From positions 27,560,039 to 27,624,038 of the forward strand of contig CM070584.1 of the NCBI GenBank assembly GCA_036346355.1: a DNA stretch of 64,000 nucleotides, in the 5' to 3' direction. This DNA comes from Rhipidocladum racemiflorum. Its lineage: Eukaryota > Streptophyta > Magnoliopsida > Poales > Poaceae. The notes beneath the pieces were generated by a model, which was not told the DNA's origin, ran no database searches, and saw only the letters and a program-made list of their open reading frames with translations. Below, piece after piece: positions 46,412-59,562 of this stretch. Both the position numbers and the translations under genes were made by a program. The stretch's first letter is position 1. Each line of letters begins with the position of its first letter.

Positions 46412-48835
46412 GGGCTGTAGGTCCTTGGAATGTGTATTTTTAGTGTCATACCTTAGGTTACAACTAAAATGTGATGTGGGATATCTTAGAAACATGGCTT
46501 AGGTTTTAACTAAAATTTTGTTATAGGATAGCAACATTAAAACTTGCAAAAGTGGTATAACTAATCTAAAATTTGACACACATGGATGCACAGTAGGAAA
46601 GGGTATGGGTATCGTTCCTTTACGCTTAAATGTTGTATTTAAGCTTTGATGTTGAATGCTTCATTTGATAATGCATGTTGCTATGTCTATGAGATAAATG
46701 ATTGAATTGTGCTTGTTGTGGTGATAAAGTGGGGTTGTGGTGCCGAAGGGTTTCGGTCACCACTTTTGTTAATAGTAAGGGTGTGGTTTGACAGTATGGC
46801 CGGTTAAAGCCATCACGGAAGAACTATTAACCCCTTGTGAGGAAAGAGTGCTTACCTTTTCTATCGTAGATCGGGTAGTTGGCTGGAGACAAATAGAAGA
46901 GTTGATGGTGGTTTCCTTCGGATGCTTTTCACCGTTCTGACGGTCAGTTTTGGTTGGTCTTCTTGGTTTTTAGTCGATTGAAATCAAAAGAAAAGTGTTT
47001 GGTCTTGGATTTTCGCGGATTGTTCCGTATGCGGTATGTGGTTTTGTCTTCCTTGGTTGAAGACGAAGAAGAAGAGTCTAGTGTTGCGCTTCTTTTGGTC
47101 ACCTTTCCAGCTTTGATGCTTCGTTTGTTGATTGCTTTATGGGGAGAAGCATTCAATTTATTCCTGTGTTTGTCTTTCTCCGAGGTCAAAAGAGTTATTG
47201 CGGCTTTATGCCAGACCTGGTTGTCAGGGCTGAAGTTCTGTGGCTTTGTAGGAGTAAATGGTGTTTGATTTCGTCATTTTACTGGTTTGAGAAATCATCT
47301 TTGAAAGCCCTTCTTGTTTCGTGAAAGTTTGGGGTTGGGTGTTAAGGTTTTATTTGAAATGGATTACTTGATCGCTTGGTTCCCTTTTAAGAAAATAGTG
47401 TTTAAACCATTTTCCTCTATGGGAGTCTTTGAGATTGAAAAGTGTTTTGGAGAATTTCCTCTTGCATGATCAAGTTTGGGTTTGTCTCATTGCAACTTTG
47501 AGAGTCAAGCTTCTTTGTGAGTTTTGGTTGAGTATTAAAAGAAAAAAAAATGCTGCAAATAAAGTAAGTATTCGTTTGACTGAAATTACTTGTCAAAAGT
47601 GAAAATTGTTGTTTAGCATGTTATGTAGTATGTAACAATGTGGTTTATGGAAATGATGTACTCCTTAGTTAATTTGCGAGTTGAATCAATTAAATGTAAT
47701 TGTTACCTTTAGCTTAAGATTAAATGAACCTCTAGTGATGTAGAGTACCCCATAGTGGGAATGATTAAATGTGTTAATGTACGTGCTTAGAATCTGTTGC
47801 TTTGCTTTAAACCGTGCTTATGACCCCCAATTATGTTTAAAGTTTTAAACCCTGATACATAGTTAGAACATTAAGATGATGTAGACTGCTGTTGTTGTTA
47901 AAGAAACTTTGCTGGTTGTTTAAAGATGTTCTAATCTAACGGGTTAATAGAGAAATTTAATCATGTTGACTAGTGACTTTAATTTGGAAGTTGATTAGAG
48001 TTACTATTTACGTTGTTGCAACCTACTAGTATATTTGGAAGTATGCAGTTGTGTCTCTACATTGCTAGTATGGATATCAATTAAGACATAAGACTTATTG
48101 TTAATGATGTTGTTAAGGGCAGTGTTAATGCTAGTACCGATGTCAATTGGGAAAAAACATAGGTCTGGTTGTTGTTTTAAGAACATTGTGCTGATCTAAC
48201 TATTTACATGTTGAAGTCGCTTGTTAACTGAATAAGTTTCGATTGTCGAGACGTTTACATATAGGTGGTATGAAATTCATTGGTTGATCATGCTGAAAGA
48301 TTTATTGGAGCATTTGTTTCAATCTAGAATATGATGTTATATGATATGTTGGTCCGTGGGGATCTTGTTGACATAGTCTTCGTTGGATGTCTTTTGATAA
48401 GCATCATAAACTTTATTTATAAGTACTGGGAAAGTTAATAAGAGAAAGAATTTGTTTTGTAGCTCTTGTTGTATCCTGAGGGGTTTCTCGATGAGTAAAT
48501 AGTGATTATTGAATGCTTAAATAGTAAGTGTAGTGGAATACAAGTTATGGTGGGATTCAGGCTGAGCTGGTGTTTAAAACCTTTTGAACTGGTGTGGTTG
48601 TTTGCCATTTTGGTTGAATGCCTTCGGTCAAGGTATTCCTTGTGTTGTGTCTCCGAGTTTCCCTAAAACCCAATTCAAACCTTCCTGGAGAATTGTTTCG
48701 TTGATGTGTTCCTAGGTGGGGTTGATTAAATTATTAGTGGACCACTTGGTGGTTACTAGTAATTGTTTTTCCGTCTCAGAGTGTATTGGATCTTTCTGTC
48801 GCTGAGGTTGAGCGAGGTTGTGTCAATTGGAGCGC
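46412..48835 (+). mobile_element. Non-coding internal region of the nested F1 element
   Basis: This is the reverse complement of sequence similar to 41440-43553 and 56200-56546. The GGTATCAGAGCGGGCTGTAGG leader is followed by A/T-rich sequence. A Glu-rich frame at 46954-47268 has no recognised domain and is disrupted in the other copies. No gag or pol. Confidence 0.75.
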
Positions 48836-51800
48836 TCAGATCCGTCCATTGGAGCGCTCCACGACGAGGAGATCCGGTGGATTTGGAGCGAGGAAGGAGA
48901 TCGCGCGAACCGGAAGGAGATCGTTGGGTTTTCGTTCGTCGAGCGAAGGTATGGCCACGGGGATCCTTGGGGTTGGTCTAGGATCTGTTCTAAGTGTTAA
49001 TATCATGTTTTTAGATCAATTGGTGGTGCTGTAATTGGGTAGATTAGGTGAAATCTAGAGTATGCCACGTTCTCTGTTTCGGGCAGCATGAGCAGTCGAC
49101 CTAGGGTTTGGGTTTTCGCCAATTTAGATTCGGAATTTGGTCGTCCGCATGTTTAAGAAGTTGTAGGTAACTTCAATACCTTTCAGTGGGTATAAAGAAC
49201 GTCCAATTCCTCCCAGCCGTTTGAAAGTTATGCTCGTTTTACCGAATATATTAAAAACTGTGACGTGATTGGAACAGATCACGGTATTCTGTAGATTAAA
49301 CCACTTTAGATTCCGAATCAGTTTTTCCGTATACTTAGAAAAAGTTAGAAAATTTCCTAAGCTATGCGAGGATGTACTCATTTAATCGATTCGGAGTCTT
49401 AGATCCTGAGTTATGCTCGTTGCAAGTCTGCTGTCCCGGCGGGACAGAGCCTCTGTTTTTGGATTGTGCGAGTAGTTTGCGAAGTCGGGGTGGAAGAGTG
49501 TTTGCGTATTGTTTTGTGGGCATGATTTTGAGTTTGTGGTGCTTATGTGCAGGTGGTGTGACCCCGGGGGTGCCCTCTACTTCTCGCCAATCCGTCGCCC
49601 GTGGTTGAGGCAAGTGTATTGGAATGGGTAGCGGGTTGTAGTTTGCTAGATTGGTTGAGATTGAAATTGAATATATGATATGTTCACATGCCATGCTTTA
49701 ATGATTGCCATTGATGTGATGAATATGCTTATTATGTTATGATGCCATGTGTTAATGTACAAGTTATTTATGATGTTGGCATGTTTGCATACATGGCATG
49801 ATACATGGCCCGGGCGGTGAGAAAGTCATAACTAGTCCGGGGAAGGTCGGTGAGAAAGTTATGACTATTCCGGAGAGCCAATGAGTAAGTCCTACATCGT
49901 GATTCCATCCACCGCGGTGTATGGAAGCGAGGAGTAGGCACCCTCCATCTTCGGGATGGACGGGGGGAGAGGGTGCACACCGACGGGTGTGTACTCAACC
50001 ATACCGATATGAGTTTCCAAGGAGACATGTGCATCGCATCGCATTGCATACATGATGATGATGATAATGATATGTGATCATGAATAAGATGATAGACATG
50101 ATGTGAGTTGTTGTAGCCATGTAATTGTTCTTTTGTACCATTGCAATATACTTGCTGAGTGTTGAACTCACGCTTGTGCTTTCTTGTTGTTTTAGGTACC
50201 ATGAGACCGCATGAGGGGAAGGGAAATAGTCACACTTCTACACGTAGCTTCACTCATTTGTTCCCACAAGTCATTCAATTGGGTCTTGATAATAACTAAG
50301 TCTGATGCTTATTGATTTATGGTTTAGTTTTGCGTTATGAGAGTCTTATTGTTCGTTTGGCTCATGGAGACATTGAATGCTTGTAATTAGACTTATATTA
50401 CTGTCATGCCTTTAATTATTGCTATTTTAGATGCCTCTTATATTGCCATATATTGCTATGCTACTGTTGTTCCATCAATTCATGTTAAAACAAAGGAGAT
50501 GCTGCTGAAATTTCGGTTTTTAACATTTGTGCATTTGCTGTAACTTACTTGTATTTGAGGTATTTAGAGGTTGCTTAGTCTATGTTTGGTAGCATTCGGG
50601 CATATTAAATGCTGGGGTGTTACAAAACCCGTCGGTGTGCACCCTCTCCGCCCTTCCATCCCGAAGATGGAGGGTGCCTACTCCTCGCTTCCATACACCG
50701 CGGTGGATGGAATCACGATGTAGGACTTACTCATTGGCTCTCCGGAATAGTCTTAACTTTCTCACCGACCTTCCCCGGACTAGTTATGATTTCTCACTGC
50801 CCGGGCCATGTATCATGCCATGTATGTAAACATGCCAACATCATAAATATCTTGTACATTAACACATGGCATCATAACATAATAAGCATATTCATCATAT
50901 CATTGGCAATCATTAAGGCATGGCATGTGAACATATCATATATTCAATTTCAATCTCAACCAATCTAGCAAACTACAACCCGCTACCCATTCCAATACAC
51001 TTGCCTCAACCACGGGCGACGGATTGGCGAGAAGTAGAAGGCACTCCCGGGGTCACACCACCTGCACATAGGTACCACACACTCACAATCATGTCCACAA
51101 AATAGTACACAAACACTCATCTACCCCGACATCGTAAACTACTAGCAAAACCCAAAAATAGAGGTTCTGTCCCGTCGGGACAGCAGCCTTCCAAAAGGCA
51201 TAACTCGGGTTCTAAGATACCGAATCAATTAAACGAGTACATCCTCGCGTAGCTTAGGAAATTTCCTAACTTTTTGTATGTATATGGAAAGACTGATTCG
51301 GACTCTAAAGTGGTTTAATCTACAGAATACCGTGATCTGTTCCAATCACGTCACAGTTTTTAACACGTTCGGTAAAATGAGCATAACATTCAAACGGCTG
51401 GGCGGAATTGGACGTTCTTTATACCCACTGAAAGGAATTGAAATTACCTACAACTTCTTCGACAGGAGGCCGACCAAATTTAGAATCTAAATTGGCGAAA
51501 ACCCAAACCCTAGGTCGACTGCTCATGCTGCCCGAAACAAAGAACGTGGAAAACTCAAGATTCCATCTAATCTACCCAACTACAGCACCACCAATTGATC
51601 GAAAAACATGATAATAACCCTTAGAACAGATCCTAGACCAACCCCAAGGATTCCCATGGCCATACCTTCGCCCGACGCATGAAAACCCAACGGATCTCCT
51701 CCTGGTTCGCGCGATCTCATTCCTCGCTCCAAATCCACCGGATCTACTCGTCGCGGAGTGCTCCAACGGATGGATCTTCAGGTTGGTGAGGTGGAGAACT

Positions 51801-52197
51801 CCCCTAGGGGCAGCAAGGGAGATGGAGAGGTGGTGGAGATGTGGTGGCACAATGGGGAGCAAGGGAGAGGTGGGGCGCAAGCAAGGGAGAGGGGGAGGTG
51901 GGGGTGGCGGCTAGGGCATTAAGGGGGGGCGCAACCAGCAGGGGGGCGCAATAGGGGCTGGGGAAGGCCCCCAACCTGGTCTCCTACTCCCAAAAGGACT
52001 CAAACTCTTCCCCACCAAGGCCCATGACCGTTCCACCCAGGCCCAAACTCCCCCGGAAAGGCCCAAATCCCCGGAAACGGCCCGGAAAGGCAAATAAACC
52101 CCATACCGTATGGTTTCAACCTCTAATTCCATATTTCATAATGTGTTTGACCTCAACATTCACATTATATAAGGTTACGACACTCCGTGGTGTCACA

Positions 52198-54386
52198 TTC
52201 TCCCCCCCTTAAACAATATGCTACCAAACATAGGCTAAACAACATCTAAATACCATAAACTAAGATAAATTACAACAAAGGAGTAAATGCTAAAACCGCA
52301 AATTTCGGAAGCATCTCCTTTGTTTCTCCATGAATTGAAGCAACAACAATATGATCACAGGATATAGTATAAAGAATGACATCTAAATCATCAATAATAA
52401 CGGTTCTAGCAGCAGTATAAGCCTAGAATAACGATTCCAACCATCTCATGAGCCAAACGAAGTAAAAGAGGAAACCAAGCACACAAATTAACCATTGCAC
52501 CAAGTTGCATGGCACTACTCTAATTATCATGACCAAGATGAATAAATTGTCTATAAGTGCAGAGCTACGTGTAGATGTGTAGCTAATGCCCTTCCCCGTA
52601 AGCCGGTTTCATGGTACCTAAAACAACAAGAAAGCATAAGCGTGAGTTCAACACTCAGCAAGTATATTGCAATGGTACAAAAGAACAATTACATGGCTAC
52701 AACAACTCACATCATGTCTATCATCTCATTCATGATAACATATCATTATCATCATCATTATGTATGCAATGCGATGCGATGCTTATGTCTCCTTGGAAAC
52801 TCATACTGGTATGGTTGAGTACACACCCGTCGGTGTGCACCCTCTCCCCCCTTCCATCCCGAAGATGGAGGGTGCCTACTCCTCGCTTCCATACACCGCG
52901 GTGGATGGAATCACGATATAGGACTTACTCATTGGCTCTCCGGAATAGTCATAACTTTCTCACTGACCTTCCCCGTACTAGTTATGACTTTCTCACCGCC
53001 CGGGCCATGTATCATGCCATGTATGCAAACATGCCAACATCATAAATAACTTGTACATTAACACATGGCATCATAGCATAATAAACATATTCATCATATC
53101 AATGGCAAACATTAAAGCATGGCATGTGAACATATCATATATTCAATTTCAATCTCAACCAATCTAGCAAACTTCAACCCGCTACCCATTCCAATACACT
53201 TGCCTCAACCACGGGCGACGGATTGGCGAGAAGTAGAAGGCACTCCCGGGGTCACACCACCTGCACATAGGTACCACACACTCACAATCATGACCACAAA
53301 ACAGTACGCAAACACTCTTCTACCCAGACATCGCAAACTACTCGCAAAACCCGAAAACAGAAGTTCTGTCCCGTCGGGACAGCAGCCTTCCAAAAGGCAT
53401 TACTCGGGTTGTAAAACTATAAATCAATTAAACGAGTACATCCTCGCGTAGCTTAGGAAATTTCCTAACTTTTTCTAAGTATACGGAAAGACTGATTTGG
53501 ACTCTAAAGTGGTTTAATCTACAGAATACCGTGATCTGTTCCAATCACGTCACAGTTTTTAACACGTTCGGTAAAACGAGCATAACTTTCAAACGGCTGG
53601 GTGGAATTGGACGTTCTTTATACCCACTGAAAGGTATTGAAGTTACCTACAACTTCTTGAACAGGCGGATGACCAAAATCCGAATCTAAATTGACTAACA
53701 CCCAAACCCTAGGTCAACTGCTCATGCTGCCCGAAACAGAGAACGTGGCAAACTCAAGATTCCATCTAATCTACCCAACTACAGCACCACCAATTGATCT
53801 AAAAATATGATAATAACCCTTAGAAAAGTACCTAGACCAACTCCAAGGATTCCCATGGCCATACCTTCGCCCGACGCACGAAAACCCAACGGATCTCCTC
53901 CCGGTTCGCGCGATCTCCTTCCTCGCTCCAAATCCACCGGATCTCCTCGTCGTGGAGCGCTCCAATGGAAGGATCTTCGAGGTGTTGAGGTTGAGAACTC
54001 CCCTAGGGGCAGCAAGGGAGGTGGAGGGGTGGTGGCGCAATGGGGAGAGGTGGTGGTGGGGGCGGCTACGAGGTGGATTGGGGTGCGGCTAGGGCACACA
54101 AGGGGGGTGGGGGGCGCACCAAGCAGGGGTGGGGCGCACATATGGGTAGGAGGAGGCCCCCAAACAGGACTCCTACTCCTAAATGGACTCAAACTCCTCC
54201 CCACCAAGGCCCACGACCATTTCCCTTAGGCCCAAACTCCCCCGGAAAGGCCCAAACTCCCGGAAACGGCCCGAAAACGCAAATAAACCTCATACCGTAT
54301 GGTTTCAACCTCCAATTCCATATTTCATAATGTTTTTGACCTCAACATTCACATTAAATAAGGTTACGACACTCCGTGGTGTCACA
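52198..54386 (-). mobile_element. Polypurine tract joined to F1 LTR C (end-truncated)
   Basis: The tract complement TTCTCCCCCCCTT (52198-52210) belongs to the element behind LTR B. Only about five bases later an F1 LTR begins at AATATGCTACC, lacking the first 30 bp or so of the family. It runs to GGTGTCACA at 54386, followed by another polypurine tract at 54387. The short AATATG/CGAATG similarity at the joint suggests illegitimate recombination. Confidence 0.8.
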
Positions 54387-56546
54387 TTCTCCCCCCCTTC
54401 AACAGGATTCGACCTCGAATCGAAGACATGCCACTACGCCAAACCAACTACACACAGAGATCTAATCTTCACGGTTCAAACCTGAAGAAAAGAGCTTTGG
54501 GTAAAGCTCGCCCCCGCGAGACTTCAACTCCCAGGTCGCTTCTCTAAATAAAACCACTGGAATTTACACTGATCGAGACTCGATGACAGGACGCCTAGGT
54601 TCTAAGACCAACGGCTCTAATGATAACTTGCCATCAAAACTTGCGAGAACTTTACTCAACATTGAAACACAAAGCACTCAAACACGGCCTCGGCATGACC
54701 CAAGCGATAGGATAAAATCCCAAACAGACCACAAAATAGTACGGTCTCACACTCCTCATTCCATGCATTCCTTGGCACTAAAGTGCCCGATCCCTTTTAC
54801 CAAAGCCACTCTCCAGAAGGACAAGGTACCAACTTCTAGATCCATCTTCCGCTCCCACGCACAAAAGTGAATCACGTCCCAACGTCTCAACTGTGATTCG
54901 TCGTATTCGAGACGACGCAAACCAAGTGAGACACAACACTCTAAGATTACTACCACCGAAAGGAGAAGCCTACTTTATGACCAGGGTTTTGAAAAACCCG
55001 CAAAATCAGAAACAACCGAACATTTCACTTCGGTTGGCACAACACGCTCAAGCCTGGCGACAAAAAGATCCAATATACTTCAAAAGGAAAAGCGATTACT
55101 AGCAACCACCAAGTGGTCCACTAATAATTTAATCAACCCTACCGAGGAACACCTCAACGACACAATTCTCCAAAAAGGTTTGCATTGAGTCATACACAAC
55201 CTTCCACTCAGAGGACCACGACAAAGAGTATAATCATTGAGTGAGCTCAACCATAAACATGAACCCAATTGATCCACATACAACAACTCAAACCCCAAAG
55301 TGCTAAAAGCCACTTTGGGAAGGATCCGGCAACATCCAAAGAGCACACATTTCATTTTTCTAAGCCAAATTGCAAAGGAAGCATAAATCCCCTACACCAC
55401 AACCAAAATACCAGAAATTCTTCATTCTTTCTTTTCATACTAGGAAGAAATGGAAATCTCGATACACGACAAGAATGCACACTTTTCAAGGGCACTCCGA
55501 ATTAGTCATATATCCATATATGACTTTCTCACCGACCTGGCTCATCGACTCCTTTATGATTAATTATGCATAAACAATGTCTCGTTTTCCTTTTCACCAT
55601 TCATTCATCATGTAACAACGGTACCGAATAGTCATGCACCAAATGACTTCTTCCTCGGTATCAAATAATGGAAACACAATTAACATCGAAGGTTGCGGAA
55701 ATTCATATAGACTATGATGGCAGCATAGTTGATAGTAAAACACCATGTCGCATCACATCCCACATCAATTGAAAACTGAACATGCAAAACATTGCATTTC
55801 ATCCAAATCCAACATTTTTGGAAGAGAACATCAAAATTTCAAGTCGAGCATCTGCTCCCACAACCGTCACAAATTTTTCTGAAGGAGAGGGAAACTCATT
55901 TCAAAAAGGGAGCACCTCACTAACAAAATCACTTTATAAAATATTCATAAAATCCACCTTTTTGAAGCACTCGCAAACATCACACACATTATGCAAATAA
56001 ATCCATCTCTAGTCAAAAAGAGTTACAAATTAAATCTCAAGAGTTTCCAACACAACCCACTATGTCCATTTGCTTCTGTTAAAATTTATTCCAAAGATAA
56101 TTCAGGGTGAATGCGAAGGAGCGCGATCCACTCAAAAACCTTTGGGTGTAAATCCATACTCATAGCACAAATTAAACAAAATAGCCAAAACCAAAGATTA
56201 TCACCAATAGCTACGGGTTTTAGGGAAACTCGGAAACACAACAAGGAATACCTTGACCGAAGGCATTCAACCAAAATGGCAAACAACCACACCAGTTCAA
56301 AAGGTTTTAAACACCAGCTCAGCATGAATCCCACCACAACTTGTATTCCACTACTCTTACCATTTAAGCATTCAATAATCACTATTTACTCATCAAGAGA
56401 GTCCAACCGGATTTAACAAAATTTACATAACAATTTCTTTCTCTAGTTACCATTTCCAACACTTTTAATTAAGGTTTAAGATGCTTATCACAAAGGCACC
56501 CAACCAAGACTATATTGATATGATCCCCACGGATCACCAAATCATA
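54387..56546 (-). mobile_element. Second F1 internal region (3' part)
   Basis: It begins with the polypurine tract complement TTCTCCCCCCC at 54387. The first 850 bp or so differ from the left copy. From about 55270 on it matches 38480-39375 and then supplies about 350 bp missing from the left copy. It ends at ATCATA, where another LTR is inserted. No coding capacity. Confidence 0.75.
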
Positions 56547-59500
56547 TGTAACACCCCAAAATTTTGCTTTTCTTAAATTCATGTGTAATTTGGCACTTTG
56601 GTGAATTTTTCGAATTTTCTGGAATTTATTTGGATTTAATTGGAATTTATTTGAATTTATTCCCTTTTGAAATAATTAAAGAATTTGATTTTGCAAATAA
56701 AATTTTGCTGAAAATATTTTATTTGAGTCCCAAATGCCCTAAAATATTTTCCAGAATTTTTCTGAGTCTTTTGCTATTTTTAATGATTTAATTGAATTTC
56801 TGAGAATTTAATTGGATTAATTAAATCGAGTTGGTTTCACTGTTCATCCGACCGAGCCCGAGTCAGACTCGAGTCCGAGTCCGACCCGAACCCGACCACG
56901 CCCGTGGTTGAGCCGAACCCACTCGGCCGAAACCCTACGCGCGTGACCGTTGGATCAAGATCCAACGGCCACGATTGAGCCACGTCGCCGGACCCGAGCC
57001 CGACCGAGCTAGCCAGCTCACCGAACCGGACCCGAGTCCAAACCCACGCGACCGTTGGATCGAGATCCAACGGTTCACGTTGTGCCACGTCGCCCTCTCC
57101 GTGTTGCCGTCGGACTCCGCCGCCGCGTCGGAGTGGACCTCGGTTTCCGCGCGTTTCACGGACGCCGAGGGCCCTATTTAATGCGCCGTCTTTCGTGTCG
57201 TGACCTAGACTTCCGTGCGCACCCGTAGCCCTAGACAACGTCGCCCGAGCCGCCGTGGTTGCGCCGCAATCGCTCACCGGAGTTGATTGTGTTCCGCCGC
57301 GATTTTCCGTTGTTTCCGCCGCCGTCTGCCATCCTCCGCCGCTGTTGAGGTCAGATCCGGAACCGCAAGAGCCAGCCACGTCGGAGGGAACCTTCCACTT
57401 CACCGGAGCACACCCGCAACGCCGCTTCTATCGTCGTCGTCTCCATCTCCGGCCAGCAAGCACCGCCGTGACCTCGAAGCTTTTCAACCGTCGGATCTCC
57501 ATCGCACGGACCAGATCGCGCCACGTCACTCGCCGGTGAGATCCACGTGCTAAACCCCTTATCCAATCTCAGCCGTTAGATCTAGATCGTACGGTTAGCG
57601 TTAGCCGCGTTATACGCGTTAGATTGGATCCCAACCGTTGGATCATTAACCGCGTTAACCCAAACGCGTGAAACCCAGATCCAATCCGAGCCGTCGGATT
57701 TCAAATCAACGGCCCGGATTGCGCCACGTAGCGGAAGCTTGACCGCCGCGGTCCGCCCACGCGTGGGCGTGGGTCAATGACACGCCGGGCCCGCGTGTCG
57801 GGCCGATCGCACCATGACGCCACGCCGACGTCATGGCGACCCGCACGCCGGGCCGCCACCACCGTCGCGGTGACACCAGCAATGACGTCACCAGTAGGTC
57901 CCACCTGCCGCCGAACGGGCCGAGTCCGCTACCGGGCGTCAGCAATGACGTCACCCCAGTGGGTCCCACCTGTCAGTCTCACGGGGAGCCGTGGACCGGG
58001 TCCACGGTAGACCCAAGCCAAACCATGGACCACGTCCATGAACCGGCTGACGTCAGCAGACCAATCAGAGGCTGCCACGTGTCCTCGCTGACGCAATAAT
58101 TAATTTCCGAAAAAGAAAATGATTTATTAATTCGAAATAATGATTTCAGATTTTGTTTCAAACTTCAAACGCTTATAACTTTCGCGTTTTAACTCCGAAT
58201 TGAGTGATTCAAATTTCTAAATTTGTATAAAATTGAGATCTACCTAATGATGAATTTTATTTAATTTTTGGACTAAAGTTGTTCTCTGTAATATTATTTA
58301 AATTGATTATTTAAACTTCAAAATGCTATAACTTTCACATTTAAACTCCGAATTTGACGATTCCAGTTTCTAAAAATTCCTAAAATTATGTTCTCTCTGT
58401 TTATGAACTTTATTTGGATGTTTGGATACTTTTTGTCTACTGTTTTATTCGTTTGTTGCTATTTGCACGCGTTACAAGTAGACGTTGAAGTGCCGGAAGG
58501 ATTCGAAGGAGAAGTTTTGACCCAGGAGCCAGCTCAGGACCAAGAGCAAGTACTTTTTGAAGGCAAGTTATGCTTTGACCATGTTGATCCCATTTTGAAA
58601 CCTATTTTGATTCAAATTATTGCATGCTAGTTTAAATTAGAAAATGCTTTACTTAATTATGGGTAATTAGATAAATGCCTAATTGTTGTATGACACCTTG
58701 GTTAATTAAATATGTGCCATGACCCCTTGTCACCCTAGTTGGGGTTTACTAGTTGGACACTACTAAAATTGCCAACATGGGTTTTAGACCGTTGTAGTAT
58801 ATTGCTTAGACCTGCTACGTGCTCATGACATGATTTTGGACAATCAAATTTTAATATTGACCTAATGATATATTGAACCTGTTTTGGAAAGGTATCATGT
58901 GATGTTGATGGCACGTGGTGCATGGTAATCAACTGGGCTTTGATAAATAGCTTTTGACCGGGGCATGTGGCAAGAATGATCAGGTGGGCCAGTTGTGGCA
59001 CCGGGAACGTTGGTTTGGTTCTTCGGGTAGTCTTGCTCTAGTCACCCTAAGGACTTAACATTGCAAGCCTTTGAACTGGGTCAAACGTGCAACCACATGT
59101 CTGTAATGGGACGGACCTAGTTGATTAAGTTGCTAATAACGTACCTGTGGGGCCCCAGGATGTCAACTACACCCTTTGTGTAAGTTGAACGGGGGAGCGT
59201 ACCGGGGCTGCGGCCAGGTACCCATCTAATGGTTGGTTGGCCTAAACTTCGCCTTAGCTAAGGGAAGGGTTAGTGTGCAACAACCGGAGAGGACCACTTG
59301 TATTGTTGGAGGTTTCCAAAAGACTTTGTTACGGGAACTCGCCTTTGTGCTGTTTGACTGTATCTTGTGGGTAAAGTGCATAACCTCTGCAGAGTGAAAA
59401 ATCTATTCGAATAGCCGTGTCCACGGTATTGGACATCGCTCAGGAATTACAGTCAAGGGTTAGACTTTCTTGAAAATAACTTGGACTTGAAAGGTTGGAA

Positions 59501-59562
59501 ATGTGGTTTAGGAATGGGAAGGATGTTGATTAAACTCTTGGAAAGGTTATTTATGTTATACT
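56547..59562 (+). mobile_element. Fragment of a Gypsy-like LTR, about 3.0 kb, inserted in F1
   Basis: It starts TGTAACACCCCAAAATTTTGC. The uninterrupted F1 version at 41455-41468 (AAATCATATAAC) confirms an insertion after ATCATA. A GC-rich part (56850-58080) contains repeated CCGTTGGATC.AGATCCAACGG inverted repeats and CCACGTCGCC words. Two AACTTT-CG(C)-type repeats follow at 58170 and 58325, then CTCTGCAGAG...TATTCGAATAGCCGTG near 59390-59425, shared with the LTR at 5250-20957. The 3' end and second target copy are missing; the sequence changes to F1 LTR at 59563. Confidence 0.7.

Larger units (their letters stand above)
44228..50624 (+). mobile_element. Complete F1 element inserted in LTR B, 6.4 kb
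   Basis: The 5' LTR (44228-46397) runs from TGTGACACTACG to GGGGTGTTATA. The 3' LTR is about 48836-50624 and ends GGGGTGTTACA. The flanking 5-mers are ACACC (44223-44227) and AAACC (50625-50629), a target duplication with one mismatch. The two LTRs are very similar over their shared 1.8 kb, so the insertion is the youngest F1 event seen here. The 3' LTR lacks its first 380 bp or so, and the polypurine tract is also gone. The internal region of about 2.4 kb is non-coding. Confidence 0.85.
43568..52197 (-). mobile_element. F1 LTR B, split by a complete F1 element
   Basis: The parts are 43568-44227 and 50625-52197. The first part breaks off at GAGTACACACC and the second resumes at CCCGTCGGTGTGCACCC, which is the continuous sequence in other copies. 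The low-coordinate side has a primer site, so it acts as the 5' LTR of the left internal region. The high-coordinate side has a polypurine tract (52198-52210), so it is at the same time the 3' LTR of whatever followed on the right. Confidence 0.85.

Noticed and set aside
46954..47268. 104-codon plus-strand frame in the F1 internal region, with a Glu/Ser-rich centre.
   Set aside because: The matching internal copy near 42800-43000 has different stops and length, and no family is recognised.
45134..53451. Frames of 110 and 144 codons (for example 45466-45134 minus, 49694-49362 minus, 53119-53451 plus, 50202-49768 minus) that recur almost unchanged.
   Set aside because: They lie within F1 LTRs on the strand opposite to the LTR transcript, end at different places in older copies, and have no recognisable domain. 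Their similarity comes from recent LTR copying.
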